A stretch of 64,000 nucleotides of DNA, taken from Gordonia alkaliphila (GTDB lineage Bacteria; Actinomycetota; Actinomycetes; Mycobacteriales; Mycobacteriaceae). Shown in pieces: positions 19,887-29,153 of the stretch. Both the position numbers and the translations under genes were made by a program. The DNA lies in the NCBI RefSeq assembly GCF_023017165.1, contig NZ_JALKBW010000001.1, positions 2,356,001-2,420,000 of the forward strand. Reading direction: 5' to 3'. The notes beneath the pieces were generated by a model. It had not been told where the DNA came from and did not search any database. It saw only the letters and a program-made list of their open reading frames with translations. The first letter of the stretch is position 1, and each line of letters starts with the position of its first letter.

Positions 19887-21404
19887 TCATTCGGCCTGGA
19901 CGAAGTCCTTGCTGCGGATCAGGAAGAACGCGGCGACACCGCCGACGACCGCGACCACGCCGCTGACCAGGAACAGCTGATTGAGGCCGTCGGTGAAGGC
20001 GGTGGCGATCGTGTCGGCCGCGTCGGTGCGCAGCTCGGCGGGTACCTTCTCCACGAGCGCCTTCTGGTCGCCGGCGGTGACCGCCTTGGCGATGCCGTCG
20101 ACGTCGTCGGCGAGGCGGGTGTGCCCGAGCGATTCGCGCAGACTGTCGACGATCTTCGACGAGAACAGCGTGCCGTAGACGGCGATACCGACGGCGATAC
20201 CGACCTGGCGGAAGGTGTTGTTGATGCCCGACGCCATGCCGGAGCGGTCGACGGTCACCACGCCCACGGCCGTGGAGGCCAGCGGCGGGTTCACCAGGCC
20301 GGCGCCGATACCGGCGAGGACGAAGCCGACAACCAGGTGGGTCCAGGTGCTGTCGTCGTCCAGGCCCATCATGGTGAGCAATCCGACGCCGACCAGCAGC
20401 AGACCCGGGCCGATCATCCAGCGGGCGGGCACGCGGTCGGTGAGGCGGCCCGCGATGGTGGCCACCACCATCGTCATCGCGGAGAACACGAGGAGGCGGA
20501 GCCCGGCGTCGAAGGCGTTGTAGCCCAACTGGTTCTGCAGGTACAGGACGAAGTAGAGCATCATCGCGAACATGGAGCCGTTCATGCAGAACGCTGCGAT
20601 GGAGCCGCCGAGGAAGGTCGGCACGCGGAACAGATCCAGGTCGAACATGGGCTCGCGGAGCTTCCATTCGACGATGCCGAAGGCGATCAGCAGCGCGGCG
20701 GCGACGCCGAAGCACCAGAGGACGGTGGTGTCGGTCCACGACGTTTCACCGGCTTCGGTGAAGGCGTAGACGAGGGCGAACAGGCCGCCGGTGAAGGTGA
20801 TCATGCCGGCCCAGTCGATGCGGCGCGCATACGGCGCCTTCGATTCGCTCATCAGGATGAAGGTGAGGACCAAGGCGATCGCGCCGAGCGGGACGTTGAC
20901 GTAGAAGATGCCGCGCCAGTCGAGCCCGGTGGTGATGGCGCCACCCAGAATGGGGCCCAGGGCCGTGGCGATACCGGTGATCGCACCCCACACGCCGAAC
21001 GCGATGCCGCGGTCCCGGCCGGAGAAGTTGGCCGCGAGAATGGCCAGCGACGTGGCGAACAGCATGGCGCCGCCGACACCCTGCGCGGCGCGCGATCCGA
21101 TAAGCATCTCCGGGCTGGTGGCGGCGCCGCACAGGGCCGAGCCTGCGGTGAAGATCGCGAGGCCGATGGCGAAGATGAGCCGTCGACCGAATCGGTCCGA
21201 CAGCGAACCGGCCGTGAGCAGCAGCGCCGCCAACGACAGTGCGTAGGCGTCGGTGACCCACTGGAGCTGGGAGAACGACGCGCCCAGGTCATGCTCCATG
21301 TCCGGCAGGGCCACCATCACGATGGTCACGTCCAGCAGCAGCATGAAGGTGCCGAGGCAGACGATCACCAGCGTCCACCACTTACTCTTCAGCACGGGGT
21401 GCAC
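19887..21404 (-). CDS. MFS multidrug transporter, DHA2 (EmrB/QacA) family
   Basis: This proton-driven efflux permease of about 505 residues has 14 predicted membrane helices. DHA2 signatures are LLDVTIVMVALPDM in helix 1, LTAGSLSDRFGRRLIF (motif A loop) and GPILGGAITTGLDWRGIFYVNVPLG (motif C region). I take the GTG at 21404 as start because GAAGGAG lies 5 bases before it. A GTG at 21449 would add 15 residues but lies inside the upstream terminator stem and has no such site. It is convergent with the M20 gene (12 bases between stops). Its substrate is unknown. Confidence 0.9.
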   Translation of the reverse strand: MHPVLKSKWWTLVIVCLGTFMLLLDVTIVMVALPDMEHDLGASFSQLQWVTDAYALSLAALLLTAGSLSDRFGRRLIFAIGLAIFTAGSALCGAATSPEMLIGSRAAQGVGGAMLFATSLAILAANFSGRDRGIAFGVWGAITGIATALGPILGGAITTGLDWRGIFYVNVPLGAIALVLTFILMSESKAPYARRIDWAGMITFTGGLFALVYAFTEAGETSWTDTTVLWCFGVAAALLIAFGIVEWKLREPMFDLDLFRVPTFLGGSIAAFCMNGSMFAMMLYFVLYLQNQLGYNAFDAGLRLLVFSAMTMVVATIAGRLTDRVPARWMIGPGLLLVGVGLLTMMGLDDDSTWTHLVVGFVLAGIGAGLVNPPLASTAVGVVTVDRSGMASGINNTFRQVGIAVGIAVYGTLFSSKIVDSLRESLGHTRLADDVDGIAKAVTAGDQKALVEKVPAELRTDAADTIATAFTDGLNQLFLVSGVVAVVGGVAAFFLIRSKDFVQAE

Positions 21405-21443
21405 CCGGGCTCCTTCCGGTCGTGGGTTGTACGAAGAGGAGTC

Positions 21444-21481
21444 AACCACAGGCCCCGCGGAACTCCGCGGGGCCTGTGGTT
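21444..21481 (-). terminator. Terminator of the cysK-cysE operon
   Basis: This is a very strong hairpin, AACCACAGGCCCCGCGG paired with its complement at 21465-21481, with a 4-base loop. It lies 13 bases past the cysE stop on the minus strand and before the efflux gene start. Confidence 0.88.
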
Positions 21482-21494
21482 GAGGGGCAGTTGT

Positions 21495-22094
21495 TCAGAT
21501 GTAGAGCGCGGGTTCGGCGTACGGGTCGATCACGTCGGGGCCGGGACGCGACTTGGCGGCCACGCCGATCGCGACGTGACCGGTGGGGACGTCGTGCACC
21601 ACCACGGCGTTGGCGCCGATCTTCACGTCGTCGCCCAGGGTGATGGGCCCGAGGATCTTGGCGCCGGCGCCGATGAGGACGCGGTCGCCCACGGTGGGGT
21701 GCCGCTTGCCCTTGTTCATGCTGGTGCCGCCGAGGGTGGAACCGTGGAACATCAGGACGTCCTCGCCGACCACCGAGGTCTCGCCGATCACCACGCCCAT
21801 GCCGTGGTCGATGAAGAAGCGTCGACCGATGACCGCGGCCGGGTGGATCTCCACGCCCGTCATGAAACGGGCGAACTGCGACAGGAGGCGCGCGGGCAGG
21901 CGCAGCAGACGGTTCTTGTTCCAGAGCGCGTGCGCGATGCGGTACAGCCACAGCGCGTGCACGCCCGGGTAGGCGATCGCCACGAGGAACCTGGAGGTGG
22001 CGGCGGGATCACGGTCCCGGGCCGCCTGCAGGTCCTCGCGGAGAAGGAAGAAGAGCCCCGGACGTTCGGGAAGTCCGCGACTGTCGGGCGTCAC
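21495..22094 (-). CDS. cysE: Serine O-acetyltransferase
   Basis: This 199-residue enzyme makes O-acetylserine from serine and acetyl-CoA, the first step of cysteine synthesis. An N-terminal helical domain precedes a left-handed beta-helix of hexapeptide repeats: [54 protein letters not shown], and so on. His and Asp of [12 protein letters not shown] and HPTVGD are the expected catalytic positions. The start is a GTG whose first base is the last base of the cysK TAG, so the two genes are coupled. The C-terminus PYAEPALYI may insert into the CysK active site to form cysteine synthase, as family members do. Confidence 0.95.
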   Translation of the reverse strand: MTPDSRGLPERPGLFFLLREDLQAARDRDPAATSRFLVAIAYPGVHALWLYRIAHALWNKNRLLRLPARLLSQFARFMTGVEIHPAAVIGRRFFIDHGMGVVIGETSVVGEDVLMFHGSTLGGTSMNKGKRHPTVGDRVLIGAGAKILGPITLGDDVKIGANAVVVHDVPTGHVAIGVAAKSRPGPDVIDPYAEPALYI

Positions 22095-23029
22095 TAGTCC
22101 ACGAGTCCTTCGAAGAGCGGAGTCGAGAGGTAGCGCTCGCCGAAGTCGGGGAGCACGACGACGATGGTCTTGCCCGCGAACTCGGGACGCTGGGCGACCT
22201 GGACGGCGGCGGCAAGCGCGGCGCCGGACGAGATGCCGACCAGCAGGCCCTCTTCGGTGGCGGCACGACGGGCCCACGCGAGGGAGGTCTCGGCGTTGAT
22301 GTCGATCACTTCGTCGTAGACGTCGGTGTCGAGCACCTCGGGCACGAAGTTCGCGCCCAGACCCTGGATCTTGTGCGGGCCGGGGGCGCCGCCGTTGAGG
22401 ATGGGCGACTCTTCCGGCTCGACGGCGAAGACCTTCACGTCGGCGTTCTGGCTCTTGAGGTAGCCGCCGGCACCGGTGATGGTGCCGCCGGTGCCGATTC
22501 CGGCGACGAAGGCGGCGACGGTGCCGTCGGTGTCATTCCAGACCTCGGGGCCGGTGGTGGCGCGGTGGATCGCGGCGTTGGCGGGGTTGGCGAACTGGCG
22601 GGCCAGCACGGCGCCGGGGCGCTCGGCGGCGATCTCCTCGGAGCGGCGCACGGCACCGGCCATGCCCTCGGCACCCGGGGTGAGGATCAGTTCGGCGCCG
22701 AAGGCGCGCAGCAGGGCACGACGTTCCTTCGACATGGTCTCCGGCATGGCCAGCACGACGTTGTAGCCGCGGGCCGCGCCGACCATCGCCAAGGCGATGC
22801 CGGTGTTGCCGCTGGTGGCCTCGACGATGGTGCCGCCGGCGGGCAGCGTGCCGTCGGCTTCGGCAGCGTCGATGATGGCGACCGCGATGCGGTCCTTCAC
22901 CGAGTTGGCGGGGTTGTAGTACTCAAGCTTGGCGAGCACCGTGGCGCCGGCGCCATCGGTGATCCGGTTGAGGCGGACGAGCGGGGTGCGACCGACGGCA
23001 GCGGTCACATCATCGAACACATTCGGCAC
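22094..23029 (-). CDS. cysK: Cysteine synthase (O-acetylserine sulfhydrylase)
   Basis: This 311-residue PLP enzyme forms cysteine from O-acetylserine and sulfide. Lys45 in [11 protein letters not shown] holds the [18 protein letters not shown] binds the substrate carboxylate, and [16 protein letters not shown] binds the cofactor phosphate. The start is a GTG at 23029 with AAAGGA upstream. It is the first gene of the cysK-cysE pair. The bioN gene ends 45 bases upstream on the same strand, so some read-through is possible. Confidence 0.96.
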   Translation of the reverse strand: MPNVFDDVTAAVGRTPLVRLNRITDGAGATVLAKLEYYNPANSVKDRIAVAIIDAAEADGTLPAGGTIVEATSGNTGIALAMVGAARGYNVVLAMPETMSKERRALLRAFGAELILTPGAEGMAGAVRRSEEIAAERPGAVLARQFANPANAAIHRATTGPEVWNDTDGTVAAFVAGIGTGGTITGAGGYLKSQNADVKVFAVEPEESPILNGGAPGPHKIQGLGANFVPEVLDTDVYDEVIDINAETSLAWARRAATEEGLLVGISSGAALAAAVQVAQRPEFAGKTIVVVLPDFGERYLSTPLFEGLVD

Positions 23030-23074
23030 AGCAATTCCTTTGACATCGGTGGGGTGATGCGTATGACAACGAGC

Positions 23075-23677
23075 CTAGTCCAGCCCCCGGGCGGCCAGAG
23101 TGTCGGCGAATCCGTCCGCGGTGTCCAGCGTCGCCAAGATGGCGGGCACGAACAGCACGCGGGGCCCGGGCCGCAGGCCACGGGCTCGCCGAGCCTGGTC
23201 GACCTGGGTGAAGACTTCCGCAATGAGCGGTATGGACCGAATTGTCAAGGCTAAAGCCATGGCAATTAAATCCGTCCGCACGCCGAAACGCTCGAGTGGG
23301 CGCAGGGCGCCGACGATCGTCGCGAGCAGATCCGAGGTGCGCGTGGTCAGCGTGACGACGGCCGCCAAGCCGATCGACGCCAGCAGGATCGCGGCCACCA
23401 CCACGGCGCGCTGCCAGTCGGTGATGAAGAGCTGGAAACCGAAGATCAGGGCGACGACGAACAGCGGCCCGCGCATGAGCGGCCACGCGCGTACCGGTCC
23501 GATGCCGGCCGCCGCGAAGACCAGGACCGTGGCGCCGACGGCGACCGCCGCCCCGGTCGTCGTGGTCACCAGCACGCTCATCGCGATGATCGCGCCGATC
23601 AGGGCTAGCAGTTTGAACCCGGCGGGCAACCGGTGGATGGGGGAACGCCCGGGCACGTACGTGCCGAGCATGCTCAC
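23075..23677 (-). CDS. bioN: Energy-coupling factor transporter transmembrane protein (biotin ECF, BioN)
   Basis: This 200-residue T-component has about four membrane helices (FKLLALIGAIIAMSVLV, AAVAVGATVLVFAAAGI, LFVVALIFGFQLFI, AVVVAAILLASIGLAAVV). The coupling-helix signature ARRARGL appears near residue 165 (QARRARGLRPGPR), which contacts the ATPase. It pairs with BioM and BioY encoded just upstream on the same strand to import biotin. The start may be the GTG at 23677 or the ATG two codons in. A VOC-family gene lies between bioM and bioN, ending 7 bases before this one. Confidence 0.88.
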   Translation of the reverse strand: MSMLGTYVPGRSPIHRLPAGFKLLALIGAIIAMSVLVTTTTGAAVAVGATVLVFAAAGIGPVRAWPLMRGPLFVVALIFGFQLFITDWQRAVVVAAILLASIGLAAVVTLTTRTSDLLATIVGALRPLERFGVRTDLIAMALALTIRSIPLIAEVFTQVDQARRARGLRPGPRVLFVPAILATLDTADGFADTLAARGLD

Positions 23678-23684
23678 GGCGGCG

Positions 23685-24095
23685 TCACTGTTTCGCGTGT
23701 TCGACGTCGACCATCCAGCTCACGCCGAAACGGTCGACGCACATGCCGAAGCCCGCGGACCAGAACGTCGCGGTGACCGGCATAGACACCGTTCCGCCGT
23801 CGGCGAGCGCCGCGTGGACGGTGCGGGCCGCTTCGATGTCCGGGGTGCTGGTGGAGACTGCGAAGCCGGTCTTGGGGCCGTCGTCGCCGGTGGGGTCGTC
23901 CGAGCCGAGTAGCAGGCCGCCGTCGGGCAGGGTGAGCGACGCGTGCATCACGAAGTCGCCGCCGCCGGGCATCCGGTCGGCCTCCGGGACGTCGGAGTTG
24001 CGCATGATCTGCAGCTCGCCGCCGAGGATCTCGCGGTAGCGCTCGAACGCCTCGGTGCAGTTGTCGCTGAAGAAGAGGTAGGGGGTCACAGCCAT
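23685..24095 (-). CDS. VOC family protein (PhnB/glyoxalase-like)
   Basis: This 136-residue protein of the vicinal-oxygen-chelate fold starts TPYLFFSDNCTEAFERYREILGGEL and ends FWSAGFGMCVDRFGVSWMVDVE, the PhnB-like subgroup. The ATG at 24095 has AGGAA about 13 bases upstream. Function is unknown; many relatives are resistance- or isomerase-like, but no metal triad can be assigned with certainty. It sits inside the biotin transporter cluster, 68 bases after bioM and 7 before bioN, so it is probably expressed with bioN. Confidence 0.85.
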   Translation of the reverse strand: MAVTPYLFFSDNCTEAFERYREILGGELQIMRNSDVPEADRMPGGGDFVMHASLTLPDGGLLLGSDDPTGDDGPKTGFAVSTSTPDIEAARTVHAALADGGTVSMPVTATFWSAGFGMCVDRFGVSWMVDVEHAKQ

Positions 24096-24163
24096 GATCG
24101 ATCACCGTTCCTGTGGTGCGTGTTCTGCGGACACTTCAGTATCTACCCGCTTGCGAGCGGTGA

Positions 24164-24844
24164 CTACTCCATCAGCCCGCGGTAGTACGCGATGGCCGGG
24201 GCCGGGGCGTCGTCGGCGACGACGCGGCCGCCGTCGAGCACCAGCACGCGGTCGTAGTTCTCGAGCATGTCGAGGTGGTGGGTCAGGACGATGAGCTGTT
24301 CGTCGAGCCCGGCGAGGACCTCGCGCAGCATGTTGGCGTTGCGCAGGTCGAGCATGGTGGTGGGTTCGTCGGCGATCAGGATCGACGGCCCGATCACCAT
24401 GATCGCGGCGAGCGCGAGGAGCTGCTTCTGCCCGCCGGACAACGTGTGCGACGGCTGGTCGGCGTGGTCGGCGAGGCCGAACTCGGCGAGCGTGGCCATC
24501 GCCTGCTCGCGACGCTCGCGCTTGTCCTTGGTGACGCGGGTGAGGGAGAGGTCGATGTCTTCGAGGACGGTCGGCATGATGATCTGCCGATCCGGGTCGG
24601 AGAAGATGAAGCCGACCTGCTTGCGGACCTTGCGCTGGTTCTTGGCGACGTTGAGGCCGTTGACGGTGACCGTGCCGGTGTCCGGGCGGACCAGGCCGTT
24701 CATCATGCGGGCCAGCGTCGATTTGCCGCTGCCGTTGGCGCCGATGATTCCGATGCGGTGTTCGGTGAGCGTGAGGTTGACGCCGGTGAGAACGGGACGG
24801 TCGCCGAAACAGTGGCTGACGTCGTCGAACTCGATGGAGGTCAT
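24164..24844 (-). CDS. bioM: Energy-coupling factor ABC transporter ATPase (biotin ECF, BioM)
   Basis: This 226-residue ABC ATPase powers the biotin ECF transporter. Walker A GANGSGKST is at residues 35-43, the Q-loop region at VGFIFSDPDRQIIMPTV, the signature LSGGQKQLLALAAIM and Walker B ILIADEPTTMLDLRN, followed by the switch His in VLTHHLD. FSDPDRQ is characteristic of ECF ATPases. It starts 7 bases after the bioY stop, so the two are coupled. Confidence 0.92.
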   Translation of the reverse strand: MTSIEFDDVSHCFGDRPVLTGVNLTLTEHRIGIIGANGSGKSTLARMMNGLVRPDTGTVTVNGLNVAKNQRKVRKQVGFIFSDPDRQIIMPTVLEDIDLSLTRVTKDKRERREQAMATLAEFGLADHADQPSHTLSGGQKQLLALAAIMVIGPSILIADEPTTMLDLRNANMLREVLAGLDEQLIVLTHHLDMLENYDRVLVLDGGRVVADDAPAPAIAYYRGLME

Positions 24845-24851
24845 GGCCGGA

Positions 24852-25451
24852 TCATTCCGCGGCCTGGGTGAACTGGCTGCGCCGGATACGGAGGGGATGG
24901 ATCAGTCCGGGGCGACCGCGGTGCACGGCGGCCGCGACGAGGGCCGCGAGCACGGCCTTGATGACGTCGCCGGCGACGAAGACGCCGTTCGAGGTGACCG
25001 CCGCGGTGAAGGAGATGTCGGTGCGCAGCATGAGGCCGGCGACGCCGCACGCGTAGATCACCAGCACGCCGCCGAGCAGGTTGATTCCGATGCCCAGCCA
25101 CAGGTTGTAGCGCGGCATCATGAACGCGGTCAGCACGCCGATCACGATCACACCGGGCAGGAAGCCCACGAAGTAACCGGCGGTCGGCGAGCTCAGCGCC
25201 ATGGTGCCGGTGCGGAAGCCGGCCAGGATCGGTAGGCCCGCGATCGCCAGGACCATGAAGAGGACCACGGCGGCGGTGCCCTTCTTGGGGCCGAGGATGG
25301 CGCCGGCCATCATCACGCCCATGGTTTGCAGGGTGATCGGGACGCCGCCGGCGAGGTTGAACTGACCGGGCAGGCCGAGGACCACGATCAGTGCGGCGAA
25401 GACCGCGGCCTGCGTGAGGTCGTTGATGGAGAACTTGAGGAAGCCTGGCAC
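24852..25451 (-). CDS. bioY: Biotin transporter substrate-binding S component BioY
   Basis: This 199-residue membrane protein has about six helices and binds biotin for the ECF transporter. Family signatures are GGVPITLQTMGVMMAGAILG and RTGTMALSSPTAGYFVGFLPG. It starts at the GTG at 25451; the open frame runs on far upstream, but that part is antisense to the P450 gene and unlike BioY. First gene of bioY-bioM-(VOC)-bioN. It is divergent from the P450 with 69 bases between the starts. Confidence 0.92.
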   Translation of the reverse strand: MPGFLKFSINDLTQAAVFAALIVVLGLPGQFNLAGGVPITLQTMGVMMAGAILGPKKGTAAVVLFMVLAIAGLPILAGFRTGTMALSSPTAGYFVGFLPGVIVIGVLTAFMMPRYNLWLGIGINLLGGVLVIYACGVAGLMLRTDISFTAAVTSNGVFVAGDVIKAVLAALVAAAVHRGRPGLIHPLRIRRSQFTQAAE

Positions 25452-25520
25452 GTGAACAGGGTAAGTCGTGCGGTGGTGCCCCGGGCCGGTGGCCCTGCGG
25501 GTTCGTGCCAGACTGGGCCG

Positions 25521-26903
25521 GTGAAACTCGATTCGCGCCTTCCGCATCCGGGTCCCCGAGTTCCGCTGTTGGGGGACGTCTTCGGTGTCGACCGGAACAA
25601 TCCGACGCAGCACGAGATGACTCTCGCGGAGCGACTCGGGCCGATTTTCGAGCGCAAGCTGCTCGACGTCCGGCTGGTGCTGGTGGCCGGCGGCGAGCTC
25701 GCCGGGCAGTGCAACGACGAGGACAACTGGGCGCGGGCGTTGGCCGGTCCCACGCTGAAGTTCCGCGGGATCACCGGCTCCGGGCTGTTCACCGCGAAGA
25801 CCTCCGATCCGCTGTGGGGCCAGGCGCGGCGGGTGCTGGAGCCGGGCTTCGCGCAGTCGGCGTTGCGGACCTATCACGCGGCCATGCAGTCGGTGGCCGA
25901 CGATCTGATCGAGTACTGGTCCGGCCGCGAGGTGGTCGACGTGCACACGGCGATGACCAACGCGACGCTGGAAGTGATTGCGCGCGCGGGCTTTTCGCGC
26001 AACCTCGGGTTGTTCACGCAGGAGGGCGCCGATCCGCAGGCGCAGACGCTGCTGGTGGCGCTCGACCAGGTGCTGACGTGGGCGTCGGAATCGACTAACG
26101 ATCTTCCCGTCGTGGGCCAGGTGCGCGGACTGTTCCAGGAGCGGGCCTTCCAGGCGAACCTGGAGAGGACGCGGGCATTCATCGACGGCATCGTCGCCGA
26201 CCGGGTGAGCGGGAAGGAGCCCGCGAGCGACGACCTGCTCGGGCTGATGCTCGACACCGTCGACCCGGACACCGGCGAGAAGCTGCCGCACCAGAATGTG
26301 CGCGACCAGGTGCTGACCTTCCTCGTCGCCGGACACGAGACCACGGCGGCGCTGCTGGAGGTGACGCTCTGGTACCTCGCCGCACGGCCGGGCCTGGCGC
26401 AGCAGGTGACCGACGAGGCGCGAACCCGCGGCTTCGACTACTCCGGGGTGGCCGGCATGCGGACCACCCGCAACATCCTGAACGAGTCGCTGCGGCTGTG
26501 GCCGCCGGTGCCCGGGATCTTCCGGGTCTCGCGCAAGGACCAGCAGTTGGGCGGGTACGACATCCCCGCAGGCTACGCGGTGTTCGTCCTGACGCTGGCC
26601 GCGCAGCGGGACCCCGAGGTGTGGGGTCCGACCGCCGCGGCCTTCGATCCGGAGCGTTGGGAGGCGAAGGCGCTGCGCGAGTACCCCGACCGCTACTTCA
26701 CGCCGTTCGGCACCGGGCCGCGCAGCTGCATCGGCCGGGCCTTCGCCATGCAGGAGTCGGCGCTGCTGGTGTCGCGGATCTGCGACGCGTTCGAGCTGTC
26801 GTTGGCCGAGCCGGCCGCCGGGTCGGATCCGGAGATGACCGAGCGCGGCACCCTGCGCCCGGTCCCGTTCTCGGTGAAGCTCTCCGCCCGCGCTGCCGTG
26901 TAG
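25521..26903 (+). CDS. Cytochrome P450
   Basis: This 460-residue heme monooxygenase is a stand-alone heme domain without a fused reductase. The I-helix is LTFLVAGHETTAALLEVTLW, the K-helix ExxR lies in NESLRLWPP, and the heme loop FGTGPRSCIGRAFAMQE has Cys403 as the iron ligand. The N-terminus (RLPHPGPRVPLLGDVF, then TQHEMTLAERLGPIFERKL) resembles the fatty-acid hydroxylase-like CYP102 group. Redox partners are not encoded nearby. The substrate is unknown. It starts at GTG 25521 without a convincing ribosome-binding site. Confidence 0.9.
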   Translation: MKLDSRLPHPGPRVPLLGDVFGVDRNNPTQHEMTLAERLGPIFERKLLDVRLVLVAGGELAGQCNDEDNWARALAGPTLKFRGITGSGLFTAKTSDPLWGQARRVLEPGFAQSALRTYHAAMQSVADDLIEYWSGREVVDVHTAMTNATLEVIARAGFSRNLGLFTQEGADPQAQTLLVALDQVLTWASESTNDLPVVGQVRGLFQERAFQANLERTRAFIDGIVADRVSGKEPASDDLLGLMLDTVDPDTGEKLPHQNVRDQVLTFLVAGHETTAALLEVTLWYLAARPGLAQQVTDEARTRGFDYSGVAGMRTTRNILNESLRLWPPVPGIFRVSRKDQQLGGYDIPAGYAVFVLTLAAQRDPEVWGPTAAAFDPERWEAKALREYPDRYFTPFGTGPRSCIGRAFAMQESALLVSRICDAFELSLAEPAAGSDPEMTERGTLRPVPFSVKLSARAAV

Positions 26904-26958
26904 TTCCTCGCGGTGTATTTCTTCTTCATCCGGCCGATGAAGCAGCGCTGCCGCGAAA

Positions 26959-26999
26959 CCGACGCGCTTGGTGTGCTGTGACCATCAAGTGCGTCGGTC
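26959..26999. terminator. Bidirectional hairpin between convergent P450 and hypothetical gene
   Basis: ACCGACGCGCTTG and CAAGTGCGTCGGT form a 13-bp stem with one wobble pair and a 15-base loop. It is placed between two convergent stops. Confidence 0.72.
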
Positions 27000-27014
27000 T
27001 CGCGACCGCCCCCG

Positions 27015-27980
27015 TCAGGTGAACAGGGCAGTGGCCGCGGCGGAGTCGGCGGCGGCCTGCTGCACGCGGGCGCTCTCGTGGCGGTCGACCTCGGTCTCGA
27101 CCATCTGCTCGAGGTCGTCGGAGGATTCCAGGCGAGCGCGGTAGCGCTGGTCGCGATGCATGGCCTGCACGCGGTCGACCATCTCCGCGTAGGAAGCCAG
27201 CGCGCTGACACGCTCGAGGAGCTGGTCGACGGCCTCGTCGATGAGGTCCGCCTTGCGGACGTAGAGGTCCACCACGTCGGGGTCTTCGCGGAGGTCGCCG
27301 CTCGGCGCGGGGCCGAGTTGGGCCTGCTGCGCGTTGAGTGCGCGAGCGCGGGCGCCGATGGCGGTCAGCTCGTCGACCAGGTCGAGGCGGACGGCGTGCT
27401 CGTCGAAGAAGTCGTGCTCCCACACCGGTCGCCCGGCGATCCGGTGGACGATCTGCGCCGCCACCCACGGGAACTGCCCGAGGCTGTGGTTCTGCAGCCG
27501 GCGCAGCGCGGTCTTGTCCTCGTCGGCGAGGACGTAGTCGTGCGCCAGGCGTGCGGGCAGGGAGTCGTCGGCCGGTCCGTCCTGACTGCTGAACCAGCCG
27601 GACGAGCGCACCGGGCGATCGGCGAACTCATTGCCGGTCCACTGATCCCACGCCAGCACCAGATAGCCGTGGGCCTTCTGGGGAGTGTCCTCGCGCGTCC
27701 ACCGCCGGGCGCGGACGTCGGCAAGCAACTCGTCGCACTGTGCCTGCCGGTCGATGCGTCCGGCGCGGCGGCGGCGCTCCAACTGCGCCAGCGGGTGGGC
27801 GTCCTCGGCCCGGCGCCGTCGCCGCGCGATCCGCTGCTGTCGGCGCGCGGTTCCGTGCTGGAACGGAGCGAGGATCAGCGCAGCGAGCATGGCGCACAAC
27901 GACCACAGGAGCGTCGCGGCAGCGGACACCGCGAAGACGCCCGCGACGAGGACGACGAGGATCAGTCCGAGCTTGACCAT
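27015..27980 (-). CDS. Membrane-anchored coiled-coil hypothetical protein
   Basis: I do not recognise this 321-residue protein. Two adjacent hydrophobic stretches at the N-terminus (LGLILVVLVAGVFAVSAAA and LLWSLCAMLAALILAP) would anchor it in the membrane. They are followed by a very basic cluster (RRQQRIARRRRRAE), so the bulk should be cytoplasmic. The remaining 270 residues are charged and mostly helical (for example ARVQQAAADSAAATALF at the end), with no catalytic motif. It is convergent with the P450 gene; the ddh gene ends 88 bases upstream on the same strand. Confidence 0.7.
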   Translation of the reverse strand: MVKLGLILVVLVAGVFAVSAAATLLWSLCAMLAALILAPFQHGTARRQQRIARRRRRAEDAHPLAQLERRRRAGRIDRQAQCDELLADVRARRWTREDTPQKAHGYLVLAWDQWTGNEFADRPVRSSGWFSSQDGPADDSLPARLAHDYVLADEDKTALRRLQNHSLGQFPWVAAQIVHRIAGRPVWEHDFFDEHAVRLDLVDELTAIGARARALNAQQAQLGPAPSGDLREDPDVVDLYVRKADLIDEAVDQLLERVSALASYAEMVDRVQAMHRDQRYRARLESSDDLEQMVETEVDRHESARVQQAAADSAAATALFT

Positions 27981-28068
27981 GGCGTCAGGAAAGCACGGGC
28001 CTACGACATGGCCAACGGATTATGAGTCCGCTGCGCCGCGCAGTCCGCGCCGCCGGCGTCGGGAACGC

Positions 28069-29055
28069 TCAGAGGTGGTTGGCGCGGAGTTCCTCGGGGG
28101 AGAGCGGGGAGAGGAGACCGGGGGCGATGTCGTACACGGTCTTGGCGCCGATGTCGCCGGCCTTGTTCAGGCGCGCGGCGGCGCGGGCGTAGGCCACGAG
28201 CACGCTGGCGGTGAACTCCGGATTGGACTCCAGGGTGAGGCTGTACTCGATGACCTGCTTGGTGCCCTCGGAGGTGGTGCCGCTGCGAATCACGAAGCCG
28301 CCGTGCGGCATTCCCTGGTGGTCGCGTTCCAGCTCGTCGGCGGTGATGAACTCGACGGTGGTGTCATAGGGCTCGAAGTAGTTCGGCATGTTCACGATCG
28401 CCGCGCGCACCGTGTCGGCGTCGGCGCCGTCGGCCAGCACCACGAAGCACTGGCGGGTGTGGCGCTCGCGCGTGGACAGCTCGGGGTTCTCGCCGGCGCG
28501 GACGCGCTCGATCGCGGTCTCCGACGGCAGCGTGTACTGCACGCCGCCGGCCACGCCGGGTACGCGGCGCAGCGCGTCGGAATGACCCTGGCTGAGGCCG
28601 CGGCCCCAGAACGTGTAGGTGCTGCCCTGGGCGAGCAGTGCCTCGCCGAACACGCGGTTCAGCGAGAACATGCCCGGATCCCAGCCGGTGGAGATCACGG
28701 CGGTGGTGCCGGCCGGGCGGGCCGCGGCGTCGACCGCGGCGAAGTGCTCGGGGATCTTCGCGTGGTTGTCGTAGCTGTCGACGATGCAGTACTTGGCCGC
28801 GAGCGCCGGGCTCTGCTCGGGCAGGTCGGTGGCCGAGCCGCCGCACAGGACGAGGACGTCGATGTCGTCGCGCCCGGCCTCCAGGTCGCTCATCGCGAAG
28901 ACCGGCGTCGAATCGCCAACCGTCGCAACGGTTTCCGGGGCGCGGCGGGTGAAGACGCCGACCAGGCTCATGTCCGGGTTGAGTCCGATGGCGGTCTCCA
29001 CGCCGCGGCCGAGGTTGCCGTAGCCGACGATGCCGACCCGAATCTGCGTAGTCAC
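28069..29055 (-). CDS. ddh: meso-Diaminopimelate D-dehydrogenase
   Basis: This 328-residue NADPH-dependent enzyme interconverts L-tetrahydrodipicolinate and meso-diaminopimelate in one step, bypassing the succinylase branch of lysine and peptidoglycan synthesis, as in Corynebacterium glutamicum. The dinucleotide motif is VGIVGYGNLGRGVE. DSYDNHAKIPEH, STGWDPGMFSLNR, GRGLSQGHSDALRRVPGV and the C-terminal HGGFVIRSG are family signatures. The start is a GTG at 29055 with GAGAGG upstream; the longer open frame upstream overlaps a hairpin and the osmC gene. The gene is widespread in corynebacteria but patchy in related genera. Confidence 0.92.
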   Translation of the reverse strand: MTTQIRVGIVGYGNLGRGVETAIGLNPDMSLVGVFTRRAPETVATVGDSTPVFAMSDLEAGRDDIDVLVLCGGSATDLPEQSPALAAKYCIVDSYDNHAKIPEHFAAVDAAARPAGTTAVISTGWDPGMFSLNRVFGEALLAQGSTYTFWGRGLSQGHSDALRRVPGVAGGVQYTLPSETAIERVRAGENPELSTRERHTRQCFVVLADGADADTVRAAIVNMPNYFEPYDTTVEFITADELERDHQGMPHGGFVIRSGTTSEGTKQVIEYSLTLESNPEFTASVLVAYARAAARLNKAGDIGAKTVYDIAPGLLSPLSPEELRANHL

Positions 29056-29101
29056 TGCCTGGACCTCTCGTCGTACTACCCGCCGGACAAACCGGCATAA
29101 C

Positions 29102-29132
29102 GGCGTCGAGTCTAGCGGCCGGACTCGACGCC
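29102..29132 (-). terminator. Terminator after osmC
   Basis: The 11-bp stem GGCGTCGAGTC / GACTCGACGCC has a 9-base loop and lies 21 bases past the osmC stop and upstream of ddh on the minus strand. Confidence 0.75.
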
Positions 29133-29153
29133 GCCGATCACCGCATCGGCCGG

